Source of the DNA: Hymenobacter duratus
GTDB taxonomy: Bacteria > Bacteroidota > Bacteroidia > Cytophagales > Hymenobacteraceae
DNA length: 64,000 bases
NCBI RefSeq assembly: GCF_014698995.1
Contig: NZ_JACWZZ010000001.1
Coordinates: forward strand, 1,136,501 to 1,200,500
Direction: 5' to 3'
Position numbers and translations under genes: made by a program. Shown in pieces: positions 27,778 to 38,209 of the stretch. The notes beneath the pieces were generated by a model that did not search any database, was not told the origin of the DNA, and worked only from the letters and a program-made list of their open reading frames with translations. The number at the start of each line of letters is the position of its first letter. Positions within the stretch are counted from its first letter, which is position 1.

Positions 27778-28197
27778 TTAGTGTATCTGCCGCAGCCACG
27801 CCGCCGCTGCCTGCGCATTATTAAATATCCGGTAAATCAGGGCTCCTTCGCGGGCATCCTGCATCAGGGAGCTGATACCCAACCGGGCAAACACGTCGTC
27901 TGGCAGAAGCACGGCGGCAATCATTTCCCGCTGCAGAGCGTGGCTCACGGTCAGCCATTGCCCTTGAATCCAGGTTCGCTCCTCCTCCGTGAAAGGGGCC
28001 ATCAGGCGCTGGTTGGCCAGCATCTTATTCGAGCCCCGCAGGTGCAGCAGGTGTTCCAGATGCTGCAAAAAAGCTACATAGTCGCCCTTCTGGCGGGTGC
28101 CGACGTTGTAGTCCACCACCACGTAGCCATCCGGATGGTCGTAGAGCCGGCCTATGGCATTCTGGTAGTAAATCGGTATTCCGGACAGCAGGAGCAT
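27778..28197 (-). CDS. Small STAS-like protein (copy 2)
   Basis: 139 residues from the ATG before LLLSGIPIYYQNAIGRLYDH. It shares the alternating strand/helix layout and the C-terminal signature with the copy downstream: YVVVDYNVGTRQKGDYVAFL, a middle helix, and FNNAQAAAAWLRQI. A longer frame reaches 28440, but the added N-terminus has low-quality composition. The gap of 216 bases to the next copy suggests separate promoters or a loose operon. Role unknown; a pair of such proteins may answer to two different signals. Confidence 0.6.
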   Translation of the reverse strand: MLLLSGIPIYYQNAIGRLYDHPDGYVVVDYNVGTRQKGDYVAFLQHLEHLLHLRGSNKMLANQRLMAPFTEEERTWIQGQWLTVSHALQREMIAAVLLPDDVFARLGISSLMQDAREGALIYRIFNNAQAAAAWLRQIH

Positions 28198-28593
28198 ACG
28201 AAGAGAGGAAGGAACGCAGGAAATTGCAGAGCGACAAAAATACTGCGTCGCCCCGGAATATGCCACCTGAACAGTAATTGCTCTACGGCAGAAACAGCAG
28301 GATGTGGCAGTAGCTGGTGGATGGCAAAACCATTCCGCAAGGATAGTTCCGGCGCTATTTCGCCGTTGGAAGTGCAATACCCGCAACTGCGCTTCCAGCC
28401 GCTGCACTCTGGGCACCTGGGCTGAAATGCGGGTTGGCAAGGCCGGGACTCACGGTGTGCTCCCGCTGCTGCCCCAGCCTGGAGGGCGCAGTCAAAAATT
28501 GGCTCGCTGTCGGTGTGAGGTAGGCCCACACGATGGGCAGCAGCGCGTCAGGAAAAACAGGTCAGGAAGTAAGTACAGAGTGATACTGACAAG
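28198..28593. other. Intergenic region upstream of STAS-like copy 2
   Basis: 396 bases with no gene I can support. Frames on both strands exist but lack family likeness and leader sequences. It must carry the promoter of STAS-like copy 2 and the 3' end of the chromate transporter transcript. No strong terminator hairpin was seen. Confidence 0.35.
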
Positions 28594-29789
<1,196 letters not shown>

Positions 29790-29793
<4 letters not shown>

Positions 29794-30062
29794 GCTCTCC
29801 CGCTCGTCAAAGGCTCATCTGCCAGCCATTGGCTCCCATCTTTCACCAGCAGAAACAGGCTGCCCGGCCGCAAGGCCCGGTCGGGGCGGCTGCCGGGCAG
29901 TATTCTCCCCAAATTGTTGTCGGTCAGCGCCACCATATCGGCATTGGCACTGGCAATCATCAGGATGAGCAGCAGGAACCCGACGGCAGCCCCGAGCCAA
30001 AGCTGGCTTTGGGTGTGAAACTGGCGGCGGTCTGCGCCCATGAGTTCAGGGGCTTTGTGCAT
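29790..30062 (-). CDS. Small single-pass membrane protein coupled to chrA
   Basis: 90 residues from the ATG before HKAPELMGADRRQFHTQ. One hydrophobic segment (about 20-40: LWLGAAVGFLLLILMIASAN), then a polar C-terminal domain with LTDNNLGRILPG and LFLLVKDGSQWLADEPL. It resembles no family I can name. Its stop shares bases with the chrA start in an ATGA overlap, which supports it being a real, co-translated gene. It could be an accessory subunit of the transporter, but this is inference. Confidence 0.55.
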
Positions 30063-30209
30063 AGCAGGGAGTAGACGTGTTGGGGAACGACCAGCGCATT
30101 GGCACTGTGTCGGTGCGCCGGACTGAGCTGTAAACTGCAAAAAACGGTCTGGAGTTGGGCCGGAACCCGGTACCAGTGGGCTATTTGCACCAGCATCAAG
30201 AAATGCTCT

Positions 30210-30269
30210 GCCGCCAACGCCAAAGAGGCCCGTTATCAACTGATAACGGGCCTCTTTGGCGTTGGCGGC
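30210..30269. repeat. 29-bp perfect inverted repeat
   Basis: Arms 30210-30238 and 30241-30269 are exactly complementary and are separated by only two bases. The arm contains CCAACGCCAAAGAGGCCCGT. It starts 11 bases after the stop of the giant secreted-protein gene on the minus strand, so a strong RNA hairpin forms there and may end or protect that transcript. No T run follows on the minus strand. Confidence 0.85.
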
Positions 30270-30279
30270 CGGTTGACGG

Positions 30280-33200
30280 TTAGTGCTGCACCACAATCTG
30301 CTGGTGAATTACCTGGCCGTCCAGCACCAGGCGGAGGGTGTAGACTCCGTTGGGCAGATGGCTCACCGACAGATTGATATCCGGGCTGGCATCAGCAGCC
30401 AGCGGGCGGCTGAGCTCCTGTATGGTTCGGCCCTGGGCATCAAACACCCAGCCCTGTGCCTGGCCGGTGTAGGGCTGGCTCAGGCGAACTGTCAGCTGAT
30501 CGGCAGCCGGGTTCGGGAATACCACTGCCGTAAGCAACGACGCTCCGCCGGATACCTGCACCGTTTGCACGGAGGACAAGGAACTGGTGCCGTCCTGATC
30601 TACCTGGCGCAGGCGGTAATATACCACCGGGCGGGCGTAGCGGGCCAGGTCGGCATCGGTGAGCTGATAGGAGTGGGGCTGGCTGCTGGTGCCGTGGCCC
30701 GTTACGCGGCCAACGGCCCGGAACGTGCGTCCGTCTACGCTGCTTTCCACCTCGAAATAGTCGTTTTTCAGTTCCTGAGCCGTAGCCCACTGCAGCAGCG
30801 CGTTGTTGCCGCGGCGCTCCGCCGTGAAGCGCACCAGCTCTACCGGCAGCGGAGAGCTGCCATAGGTGCCAATGAGTGTCTGGCTGAACGAGCTAACCGG
30901 GAACGTGACCGTGTTGGTCGTGGCATCGGCGGCCGTAGCCGAGATGGGGGCTTCGAAGGCGCCGTCGCTGTTGCTGCCCCGCTTGTAGAGCTTCAGGTTG
31001 GAAGGGGCTGCGGCATAGCCCGCGGTGATCAGGCCTGGGTCGAGGGTATAAGTAATGGCCGCCGTGAAGGTGCTGGTGCTGTACTTATCGACAATCCAGT
31101 AGGCCCGCGAGTAGGTGCTGCGCAGATTGGCATCACTCACCTGCGTGCCCAGAGGCGTGCCGCGCAGGCGGAACACTACCACATCATACGGGGCGCCCGC
31201 AACAGACGTGAAATTGATGGCCGCGTTGGTGCCTGTGAATGAGTAATTGCCCGTGGCAGCTACCGACTGCAGGTTGCTCACGCCAAAGCCCACGGGAGCC
31301 GTGCTGGTCGTGCGGGTGGCCCCGGTCAGGGTAGCGGCCGCGCCTGAAATATCGTCGGTGGTAGTCGTACCGGCATCATTAAACTGCAGATACGATACCA
31401 GACCGGATTCGGTGCCTGAGAGCGTCAGGTGCAGGAGCAGGCGCACTTCGGTCTGGCTTAGCGCACGGTTCCACTGGCTAACTTCGTCGATGTCGCCGGG
31501 GAAGTTAGTGCCCGACGTGCCCGCGCTGCCGATGAAGCTTGCGGCGGTAGCAGCCGGCGTCCGAGCCGCGGCCGTTGGAGTCAGAGTAGCTACTGCCGTG
31601 CCATTCAGGTACACCGTTAGTACGCTGCCGGTATAGGTAGCAGCCACATGATTCCATTCGTTTGCAGCAATTACGTTGGAGTTAAACTCGGCGTTCTGCG
31701 GTTGCGCCGCGCCGCTGGAGCCGAAGCCCGCCCCAATGCGCCCGTTGCCGGTCACGTACAGGTAGGGGGCTGCGGTGTTGTTGGTGCCGTTGCCCAGCAC
31801 GTAATAGTTGGCACTGCCTGAGCCGCCGGTACGCTTGATCCACGCCATCTGGGTATAGGTGCTGCCCAGTGCTGGCAAGGAGCCGGCACTGAAGCTGGCG
31901 TAGCCAGCGGTGGTGCGCAGGGCCGTGCCCGCCACGCCATCGGTAGCAACTACCCGGCGGTTGCCTGCCGGATCAGTGATAGTCGGCGTGCGGGCCAGAC
32001 CCCCAATGGTCAGGCTTGCGACGGTAGCATCCAGCACGTTTCCGGCGCTGGCCGTGGCCGCCACATCGTATACCAGCCAGAAATAGTTGGTGCCCGTGGT
32101 CAGCGGCTGCGCACCCGCCACAGTGAAGACCCCTGCAGGAGCAGTAACCGCGCTGCCGAAGGCCGTGGTGGTGCTGAGCGTAGTGCTGGCGCCCGTGTAG
32201 TACACGCGGGCCGCCGCAATATCAGCAGGCGCAGTGCTGCCGTTGGTGGTGAAGCTGAACGACTGCGCGCTCAGGGGCGAGGAAGAGCCTCCGCCAATAA
32301 CCACCGCTACCCTCAGAATTACCTGGTTGGTGCTGCCCGCGGCTACGCGCTCCGTGTTGGGCTGCTCGGCTGTGCTGCTGGTATAGGTGGCCGCAGTTGC
32401 TACCGTGAACGTGTTAGTGTTCGAATTGGCGCTTACAGCCTGACCGCTCAGCTGGGCCGTGGCGCGTACCGTGTGGCTGCCCTGGGCCAGGGCCGAAGGC
32501 TGCGTCAGCGTGAAAGTGCCGGCCGTGGCCGTCGTCGTGCCGATGGCCGAGCCATCCACGTACACCGTCACCGTGGAGCCGGCCGGGGCCGTGCCGGTAT
32601 AGGTTGGCGTAGCACTCGTAACCGTACTGCCGTTGGCCGGAGCCGTTACTACGGGTGCCGCCGTCTGAGGTTGGTTGTAGGTGACGCTGTACGCGTTGCT
32701 GGCCGTATTCAGGGTGTTGTTGGCATCCTGGGCTACACCGGCCGTCAGGCTCACCGAAGTGGCGGTGCCGGGCGCGGTGGGCGTCACCGTGAAGGTATAC
32801 GGGCCTGCGCCGCTGCCGCTGAAGCTGCCGGTAGTAACCGTGCCGTTGGTCACCGTCACATCGGCGGCGGTGAAGCTCGTGCCCACGCTCGCGGAGAAGC
32901 TCACCGAGAATGGAATCGGAGTGGTAGCAGTGCTGCCGCCCGTAGCGGCGGCCGTACTGCTGACGGTGGCGGTCAGGGCCGGGGCCGTCACGCTGAACGA
33001 AGCCGATGTGAAGGTATCGTAGGTCGGGATGTTGTTGGGCTGAATATTGCCCACGAATACGTCGTTCACAAACACGTTCAGCCGTTGGTCGAGCGTGGTA
33101 TAATTGCGCTGGATGGCCCGGAAGCTGACCTGGTAGCTGCCCGTGGGTACAGCCAGGTTTTGCGACACGCTGCCGTTGTTGCCGGCCGCGCTCTGCAGGA

Positions 33201-36200
33201 AGGCTACCGCGTCGCCGTCGGCTGCCGTCGAGGCGAAGCCGTTGTTGCTGTTGCGCGACACGCCGGCCTGTACGCCGAAGGTCCAGGGGGCGGCTACTAC
33301 TCCCTGGCTTTGGTACAGGTAGCTGCCGGGATTCACGTTGTTGGTTTCGAAGCCGCCGTTTTGCACGCCGTCGGCCACTACCGTGCTGGTACCGCTTTGC
33401 AGCACCTGCACCACGTCCACGAAGGCCGTCACGTCGCTGAAGCTGCCGCCCAACGCCTGGATGCGCAGGGTGGGGGCCGCCGTGAAGCTCTTGGTGATGG
33501 TGTACTCTTCTCCTGTCGTGTAGGGCACGTTGGTTACTGTAGGCGAAAGGCCGGTGCTGTTTTGCACATTCAGGCGCAGCGTGCCATTGCCGGTGCCGGT
33601 GTTCACCGTCACCGTGTAGGTCGTGCCCGAGCCCGAAACGCTGGCCCCCGAAACGCCGCTGATAGTCCCGGTCGTCGTCACCGAAAAGTTACTGGTGCTT
33701 ACTCCCGTTACGCTATTGGCGAAAACCACTTGGTAGCTCACCGTCGCCATGGCTGTAGGGTTCGGGGAGAGGCGCGTCACCGATGCGACGGTGGTGCTGG
33801 GGACGTTGTAGGTGAGGCTGTATGACGCGGAGGCACCAGTGTTACCGTTGCCGGCTGCGTCCTGGGCCACGTTGTTGGGTACGGCTACCGTGGTAGCGGT
33901 GCCGGCCGTGGTGGGCGTCACCGTGAAGGTGTAGACGGTGCCGGGGCTGGTGCCATTCACGGTACCGCCGGTAATCGAGCCGTTGGTTACCGTCACGTCG
34001 CCGGCTACAAAGCCACTCACATTTTCGGAGAACGTCACCGTGAACGGAATCGGCGAAGTGGTAGTGGTGCCGCCGCTGGTGCCGGCCGGGCTGCTGATAG
34101 CTGCCGACGGGCGAGTTTTGTCGATGTCGTAGGCTTCGCCGCTGGTGTAGGGCAGGTTGCTCACCATGGGCGTCAGACCGGTGCTGCTGCCCAGGTTCAA
34201 CTGGAGCGTACCCGAGTTCGAGCCGGTATTGACTACTACCGTGTAGGTGGTGCCCGCGCCGGACACGCTGGCCACCGAAGCGCCGCTCAGGGCGCCGGTC
34301 GTCGTGAGGCTGAAGTTGCTGGTTGTCAGCCCGGTCACTGGCGTGGCAAATGTCAGCGTGAACGATACTTGGCCGGCGTTGGTGGGGTTAGTGTTACTGG
34401 CCCGCACGATGGACGTGACGGTAGTGGTGGTGGTAAATATCTGCACCGTGCCGTAACTGGTATCTACGCTGTTGATGGCGTAGGCACGCACGTAGTAGGT
34501 AGTGCCGGGCGCCAGGCCGGCAATGGTTTCAGAAAAGCTGCCGGTACCGTTGCCGTTGGTGTCTTTGGTGTTGCTGGTAGTGGGCGTGGTGTTGGTAGAG
34601 CTGTACACTACGCCGCGCTCCGTCACGGTGGCCCCGCCATCGGCGGGTACGCTGCCGCCGAGCACGGCGCTGTTGCCCGTAACGCCGGTCGGAGCGGCTG
34701 TTGTTACGGTGGCGGCTACCTGCCGCGTACCCGTGATGCGGATGTTGTCGAAGGCCAGTTCCTCGCCGACATCGGAGCGCAGCTCCAGTTTGAAATCGAG
34801 GTTGGCCACGGCGGCCCCGTTGGGAAGGTTGAATGTTACGTCCTGCAGCGTGGTGCCGAGCGTTACGCCGTTCCCGCTGACAGCCCCGTTGGTACCGCCG
34901 CCCACTAAGGAGCCGAATTCCTGCCAGCTTCCGTTGTTGGTGCGGTAATACAGCTTGAAGTAGTCACTGTTTTCCCAGCCTATATTGGCGCCCAGGGCAA
35001 TAATGAAGCGCAGATCAATGTAGCCGGCGGCGTTTACCGGAGCCAGCTGCAACGTGCTGATAGGCGTGGTTGGGTTAGGGGTGATATTGGTGCCATCACC
35101 GTACCAGAAGCCGCCGCTGACGCCGCCAAAGGTGGTCGAGCTGCCGGTGGCCGGGTTGGTCGTCGAGCGGAAAAAACCGGCCCCGAAGCTGGTACTTTGA
35201 AAGTCGTTGCCGAAATACCGGGTGCTTTCCCCATCCGTATCGAAGTTCTCGGTGTAATTCAGTGCCGCCGGCGCATTGAGCGTGAGCGTAATGGCAACAT
35301 TGCGCGAGGGGTTGTTGCTGAGTGCGCTGCCATTGTACACCTGAAACTCCACCTGCCGCGAAACGCCGTTGAGCGTAGTCGTGTTGGTGCTGGAGTACGT
35401 CACGGACTGCAGAGCCGTCTGGTAGGCAGCCTGACTGGCCGGGCCGGATAGCGTCAGAATCCCGTTACCGGTGTTGTACGAGCCGGCGATGCCATTCTGG
35501 TTGATGAAATTCAGTTGGTCCTGAGCCTGAAAATTGACGACTTTGACCGTCGCGCCCGTAAGGGTGGTGGCAGAGTTGTCGGAGTAGCCGACCACCAGCG
35601 TGTTGGTAAGCTGCACGGCCGCGCCACCCTCGGTGTAGCTGACCGGAGTGCTGCCCAGGTTGCTCAGCGTCGGCCTGGTCGCCACTTCCAGCGTGCCCGT
35701 TACCCGAATGTTGTCGAAGGCCAGCTCCGGCTGCCGGCTATCCACCACCACCTGCACGCGCAGCGCACTGCCGGTAGCCGGTATACTGACAGTAACATCC
35801 CGAAACTGCGCATCCAACTGTAGTGCCCCGGCATCCGGAATGCTGTCCAGCGGTGAGCTGGTGTCCTGCTGGAACACACCGCCGCCACTGGCGTTGCTGC
35901 CCAGCAGCAAGCCTGCCGTAACAAACGCCCCGCCATCGAAAGAATACCGGATTCTGATTCGGTCAGTGTTTCGCACCGCATTGTTGCCGCCGCCTGTCCA
36001 GCCCGCGCCGCGCGGGGCCGCGAAAGCTACTTTGACGACGATGTCCTTATAGTTTCGGGCATCGATTGTATTAAGCGTTACGTGCCGGGAATTGCGGGCA
36101 TAAGCAAACCCCGCCTGACCCCGCGCACCTTCCGTCACCCAGAAACCAGTTCCCTGCTGGTCGCCCAGCGCCACTGCCCGGAAGTTGGGGTAGTTGCTGC

Positions 36201-36378
36201 CCTGGGCCACGGTTGCCCGCTGGAAATACTCCAGTGTGTTGTCATAAAATGAGTTGGAAGTGTAGCGGCTATTCTCCCCGTCCGTTTCAAAAATTTCCGC
36301 AACTGGCATAGTCAGCTGCTGTGCCTGAGCTCCGAAGGTGGCAAGAAGGAATAAGAGCGAGAGTATTGTTTGTTTCAT
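30280..36378 (-). CDS. Giant secreted multidomain protein with LamG domain and T9SS sorting tail
   Basis: 2032 residues with a signal peptide (MKQTILSLLFLLATFGAQAQ). The first 800 residues hold jelly-roll-like units with AFDNIRVTGT signatures (two clear copies) and a fibronectin-like segment (GNSAVLGGSVPADGGATVTE). Tandem Ig-like repeats follow, recognisable by DVTVTNGSITGGTVNG-type and STGLTP/VSNLPYTSGE-type strings. A LamG/concanavalin-like domain lies at about 1490-1650 (TQMAWIKRTGGSG, NEWNHVAATYTGSVLTVYLN, DIDEVSQWNRALSQTE). A fibronectin-like LPVELVRFTAERRGNNALLQ starts near 1845, and the last 75 residues (VVFPNPAADQLTVRLS to GVYTLRLVLDGQVI) are a type A T9SS sorting domain. It is likely exported to the surface. 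It is last in a co-directional five-gene cluster. Confidence 0.9.
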   Translation of the reverse strand: MKQTILSLLFLLATFGAQAQQLTMPVAEIFETDGENSRYTSNSFYDNTLEYFQRATVAQGSNYPNFRAVALGDQQGTGFWVTEGARGQAGFAYARNSRHVTLNTIDARNYKDIVVKVAFAAPRGAGWTGGGNNAVRNTDRIRIRYSFDGGAFVTAGLLLGSNASGGGVFQQDTSSPLDSIPDAGALQLDAQFRDVTVSIPATGSALRVQVVVDSRQPELAFDNIRVTGTLEVATRPTLSNLGSTPVSYTEGGAAVQLTNTLVVGYSDNSATTLTGATVKVVNFQAQDQLNFINQNGIAGSYNTGNGILTLSGPASQAAYQTALQSVTYSSTNTTTLNGVSRQVEFQVYNGSALSNNPSRNVAITLTLNAPAALNYTENFDTDGESTRYFGNDFQSTSFGAGFFRSTTNPATGSSTTFGGVSGGFWYGDGTNITPNPTTPISTLQLAPVNAAGYIDLRFIIALGANIGWENSDYFKLYYRTNNGSWQEFGSLVGGGTNGAVSGNGVTLGTTLQDVTFNLPNGAAVANLDFKLELRSDVGEELAFDNIRITGTRQVAATVTTAAPTGVTGNSAVLGGSVPADGGATVTERGVVYSSTNTTPTTSNTKDTNGNGTGSFSETIAGLAPGTTYYVRAYAINSVDTSYGTVQIFTTTTTVTSIVRASNTNPTNAGQVSFTLTFATPVTGLTTSNFSLTTTGALSGASVASVSGAGTTYTVVVNTGSNSGTLQLNLGSSTGLTPMVSNLPYTSGEAYDIDKTRPSAAISSPAGTSGGTTTTSPIPFTVTFSENVSGFVAGDVTVTNGSITGGTVNGTSPGTVYTFTVTPTTAGTATTVAVPNNVAQDAAGNGNTGASASYSLTYNVPSTTVASVTRLSPNPTAMATVSYQVVFANSVTGVSTSNFSVTTTGTISGVSGASVSGSGTTYTVTVNTGTGNGTLRLNVQNSTGLSPTVTNVPYTTGEEYTITKSFTAAPTLRIQALGGSFSDVTAFVDVVQVLQSGTSTVVADGVQNGGFETNNVNPGSYLYQSQGVVAAPWTFGVQAGVSRNSNNGFASTAADGDAVAFLQSAAGNNGSVSQNLAVPTGSYQVSFRAIQRNYTTLDQRLNVFVNDVFVGNIQPNNIPTYDTFTSASFSVTAPALTATVSSTAAATGGSTATTPIPFSVSFSASVGTSFTAADVTVTNGTVTTGSFSGSGAGPYTFTVTPTAPGTATSVSLTAGVAQDANNTLNTASNAYSVTYNQPQTAAPVVTAPANGSTVTSATPTYTGTAPAGSTVTVYVDGSAIGTTTATAGTFTLTQPSALAQGSHTVRATAQLSGQAVSANSNTNTFTVATAATYTSSTAEQPNTERVAAGSTNQVILRVAVVIGGGSSSPLSAQSFSFTTNGSTAPADIAAARVYYTGASTTLSTTTAFGSAVTAPAGVFTVAGAQPLTTGTNYFWLVYDVAATASAGNVLDATVASLTIGGLARTPTITDPAGNRRVVATDGVAGTALRTTAGYASFSAGSLPALGSTYTQMAWIKRTGGSGSANYYVLGNGTNNTAAPYLYVTGNGRIGAGFGSSGAAQPQNAEFNSNVIAANEWNHVAATYTGSVLTVYLNGTAVATLTPTAAARTPAATAASFIGSAGTSGTNFPGDIDEVSQWNRALSQTEVRLLLHLTLSGTESGLVSYLQFNDAGTTTTDDISGAAATLTGATRTTSTAPVGFGVSNLQSVAATGNYSFTGTNAAINFTSVAGAPYDVVVFRLRGTPLGTQVSDANLRSTYSRAYWIVDKYSTSTFTAAITYTLDPGLITAGYAAAPSNLKLYKRGSNSDGAFEAPISATAADATTNTVTFPVSSFSQTLIGTYGSSPLPVELVRFTAERRGNNALLQWATAQELKNDYFEVESSVDGRTFRAVGRVTGHGTSSQPHSYQLTDADLARYARPVVYYRLRQVDQDGTSSLSSVQTVQVSGGASLLTAVVFPNPAADQLTVRLSQPYTGQAQGWVFDAQGRTIQELSRPLAADASPDINLSVSHLPNGVYTLRLVLDGQVIHQQIVVQH

Positions 36379-36408
36379 ATATCTCAGATGAAGTAGTGAA
36401 AATCAAAG

Positions 36409-37389
36409 TTACCGACTTGTCGTCGGGGGTACAGCCTGTGTCTGCATCATTTCGAAAAAATCTCCCAGCACCTCGCCAGGCTGAATGCCCAGGTCTATCA
36501 GCTGCAGGCCACTGAAATAACCCTCGTCGAGGGCTACCATGTCGAGGCGCAGAGCCTCGCCCATGCCGCAGGCTACCCATAGGCCGGCCGTGGCATCGGC
36601 GTAGAGCACGGTGCCGGGCGGCACCGGACCGGTGGCAGCGGCCGGGTGGGGCGTCACGCCCAGCAACCGTAGCGGCTGCCCGCGCAACATGGTCAGGGCG
36701 CCACGGTTCCAGGGGTTGGCCGCCCGCACCAGCCGGTCGAGGGCCGGGGAGGAGTCGGTCCAGCGTACGCACACGTCGGCCAGGGTGGCGCGGGGCCAGT
36801 AGTGCGCCTGGGCCTCCTGCTGGGGCTGGGGTATCAGTGAGGGAGCCTCGCCGCGCAGGCTGGCCAGCAGCCGCAGGGCCACCGGGGCGGCGTGGGCGGC
36901 CAGCCGGGCGCGGTGCAGCCCATGCGTGTCGGTTGGCCCGATGGGCACGGGCTCGGCCAGCAGCACCGGGCCGGCATCAAAATCGGCGCTCATGAGGTGT
37001 ACCGTCACGGCGCCGGCGACTTCGCCATTGCGAATCTGCCAGAACAGAGGCTCGGGGCCGCGGTAGCCGGGCAGGGCGGCAAAGTGAAAGTTGAGGAACC
37101 CGTGCGCTGGCAATGCCAGCACGGCTGCCGGAATGCGCCAGGGAAAAGTAAACACCAGCACGGCCGCGGGGGCCAGCGGGGTCAGCCACTTCGCAAGGGC
37201 GGCGCCCAAGCCGGGGTGCTGCAGGCGCACCACGGGTAGGCCCAGGGCGGTAGCCGCCTGCACCAGCTGCTCGGCTTCGTCGGTTTGGGGCAGCAGCGGC
37301 ACGGCTACGCCCGCCACGGCGCCCTGGGCGGCCAGCGCATGCAAGGCAGGTAAGCCCAGCCCACTGCTGATGATGATGGCTACTCGCAT
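36409..37389 (-). CDS. Formyltransferase-like enzyme (Fmt-related, not housekeeping Fmt)
   Basis: 326 residues. The N-terminal domain has the formyltransferase catalytic set: Asn100 and His102 in FLNFHFAALPGYRGPEPLFW and Asp138 in SADFDAGPVL, with the same 38-residue spacing as in methionyl-tRNA formyltransferase. The C-terminal part (VRAANPWNRGALTMLRGQPL) resembles the Fmt C-terminal barrel. Compared with true Fmt, the loop around the catalytic residues differs (AALPGYRGPEP rather than SLLPRWRGAAP), so a small-molecule or protein substrate is possible. It uses 10-formyl-tetrahydrofolate by family expectation. It sits 30 bases before the giant secreted-protein gene and 88 bases after a collar-protein gene, all on one strand. 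Confidence 0.75.
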   Translation of the reverse strand: MRVAIIISSGLGLPALHALAAQGAVAGVAVPLLPQTDEAEQLVQAATALGLPVVRLQHPGLGAALAKWLTPLAPAAVLVFTFPWRIPAAVLALPAHGFLNFHFAALPGYRGPEPLFWQIRNGEVAGAVTVHLMSADFDAGPVLLAEPVPIGPTDTHGLHRARLAAHAAPVALRLLASLRGEAPSLIPQPQQEAQAHYWPRATLADVCVRWTDSSPALDRLVRAANPWNRGALTMLRGQPLRLLGVTPHPAAATGPVPPGTVLYADATAGLWVACGMGEALRLDMVALDEGYFSGLQLIDLGIQPGEVLGDFFEMMQTQAVPPTTSR

Positions 37390-37477
37390 GAGGCAGGGCC
37401 CGTAAGCAGGCCGCGCTGATCATCAGCTACCGAAGGCTGACAACCAGCGCGGGTGTGCTCGGGTTCAGATAGGACAG

Positions 37478-38011
37478 TTAGCCGCGCGAGGGGAAATACC
37501 CCTGGATGGCAATGGCGTAGTTCATCACCGCCATCGGCTGGCGGTTGTCATGGCCCTGGCTGCCACCCATAGACGACAGCGTGCCCGGCAGGCTACCGCT
37601 GGCCAGGGAAATGTTGGGCTTGCCGGTGGCAAACTGAGTGACGGTGCCAGTGGCCGGGTACGACTGGCTTATCTGGGGAAACTCGGCGGCATCGGCAGTT
37701 TTGATGGTGCCCGTAAACGTATGTTCGTGCTTCGGCATTTCTGCCGTAGCAAGCGTTACGGTTTCCGTGCCGCCTCGCTGGCCCTGCACATAAGGCGCCA
37801 GCCCCGGCCCCTGGCCGGCGCCCAGTGCTACGCGGCCGCGCAGATCAGGCAGCGCAAACGTGGTGCGCCCGTCGCCGCCGTACATAGTGCCCAGCAATGA
37901 GAAAAGAGCCTGGTTTGTCGAAATCTGGAGCAGTTGGCCCTGACAGAAAAGCCAGCCTTTCGGTGCGTAGAGAAAACCCATCAGGCGGATTTCACCAAGA
38001 AAAGCGTCCAT
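37478..38011 (-). CDS. Phage tail collar domain protein (copy 3)
   Basis: 177 residues. The tail-collar fold is clear: MDAFLGEIRLMGFLYAPKGW, then FCQGQLLQISTNQALFSLLG, TMYGGDGRTTFALPDLRGRV and a C-terminal NRQPMAVMNYAIAIQGYFPS. Such stand-alone collar proteins are known in bacteria as microcystin-dependent-like proteins (MdpB) and are not by themselves evidence of a prophage. No signal peptide is visible. It is third of three paralogues and is separated from copy 2 by 198 bases that contain a dispersed-type repeat. Confidence 0.9.
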   Translation of the reverse strand: MDAFLGEIRLMGFLYAPKGWLFCQGQLLQISTNQALFSLLGTMYGGDGRTTFALPDLRGRVALGAGQGPGLAPYVQGQRGGTETVTLATAEMPKHEHTFTGTIKTADAAEFPQISQSYPATGTVTQFATGKPNISLASGSLPGTLSSMGGSQGHDNRQPMAVMNYAIAIQGYFPSRG

Positions 38012-38101
38012 ATAGAGAGAGGTATTTAAGAAGATAAAAAGAGAAAACGGCTACTGAGCCTGCTTGGAGCGTGCTTGGGAATCGTCGTACAGAGCTTGTG
38101 G

Positions 38102-38153
38102 AGCATCTTTGCCGCTTCGCCGGAGACATTTTCAACGAAGCGTTAGAGATGCT
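38102..38153. repeat. Imperfect inverted repeat, dispersed-repeat type
   Basis: Arms 38102-38119 and 38136-38153 match at 15 of 18 positions, and the flank continues into TGCTTCGGCTGCGCTCCGCA. This sequence style is familiar from short interspersed repeats of Hymenobacter genomes. It lies between collar genes 2 and 3 and lengthens their spacing compared with the 26 bases between copies 1 and 2. Confidence 0.6.
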
Positions 38154-38209
38154 TCGGCTGCGCTCCGCATGACACGAATGGGCGCTTTTACTAACTCCCA
38201 AGCCCACTC

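Noticed and set aside
32473..33825. A 450-codon open frame opposite the giant secreted protein
   Set aside because: It is Gly/Arg/His-rich and mirrors the Thr/Val/Gly-rich Ig repeats on the coding strand.
33000..36000. CRISPR or tandem DNA repeat array
   Set aside because: The repetition is at protein level (Ig-like repeats) and varies at DNA level; there are no fixed-length repeats with unique spacers.
36409..37389. Annotation as housekeeping methionyl-tRNA formyltransferase
   Set aside because: The active-site loop and gene context differ from fmt; the label would hide the uncertainty about its substrate.
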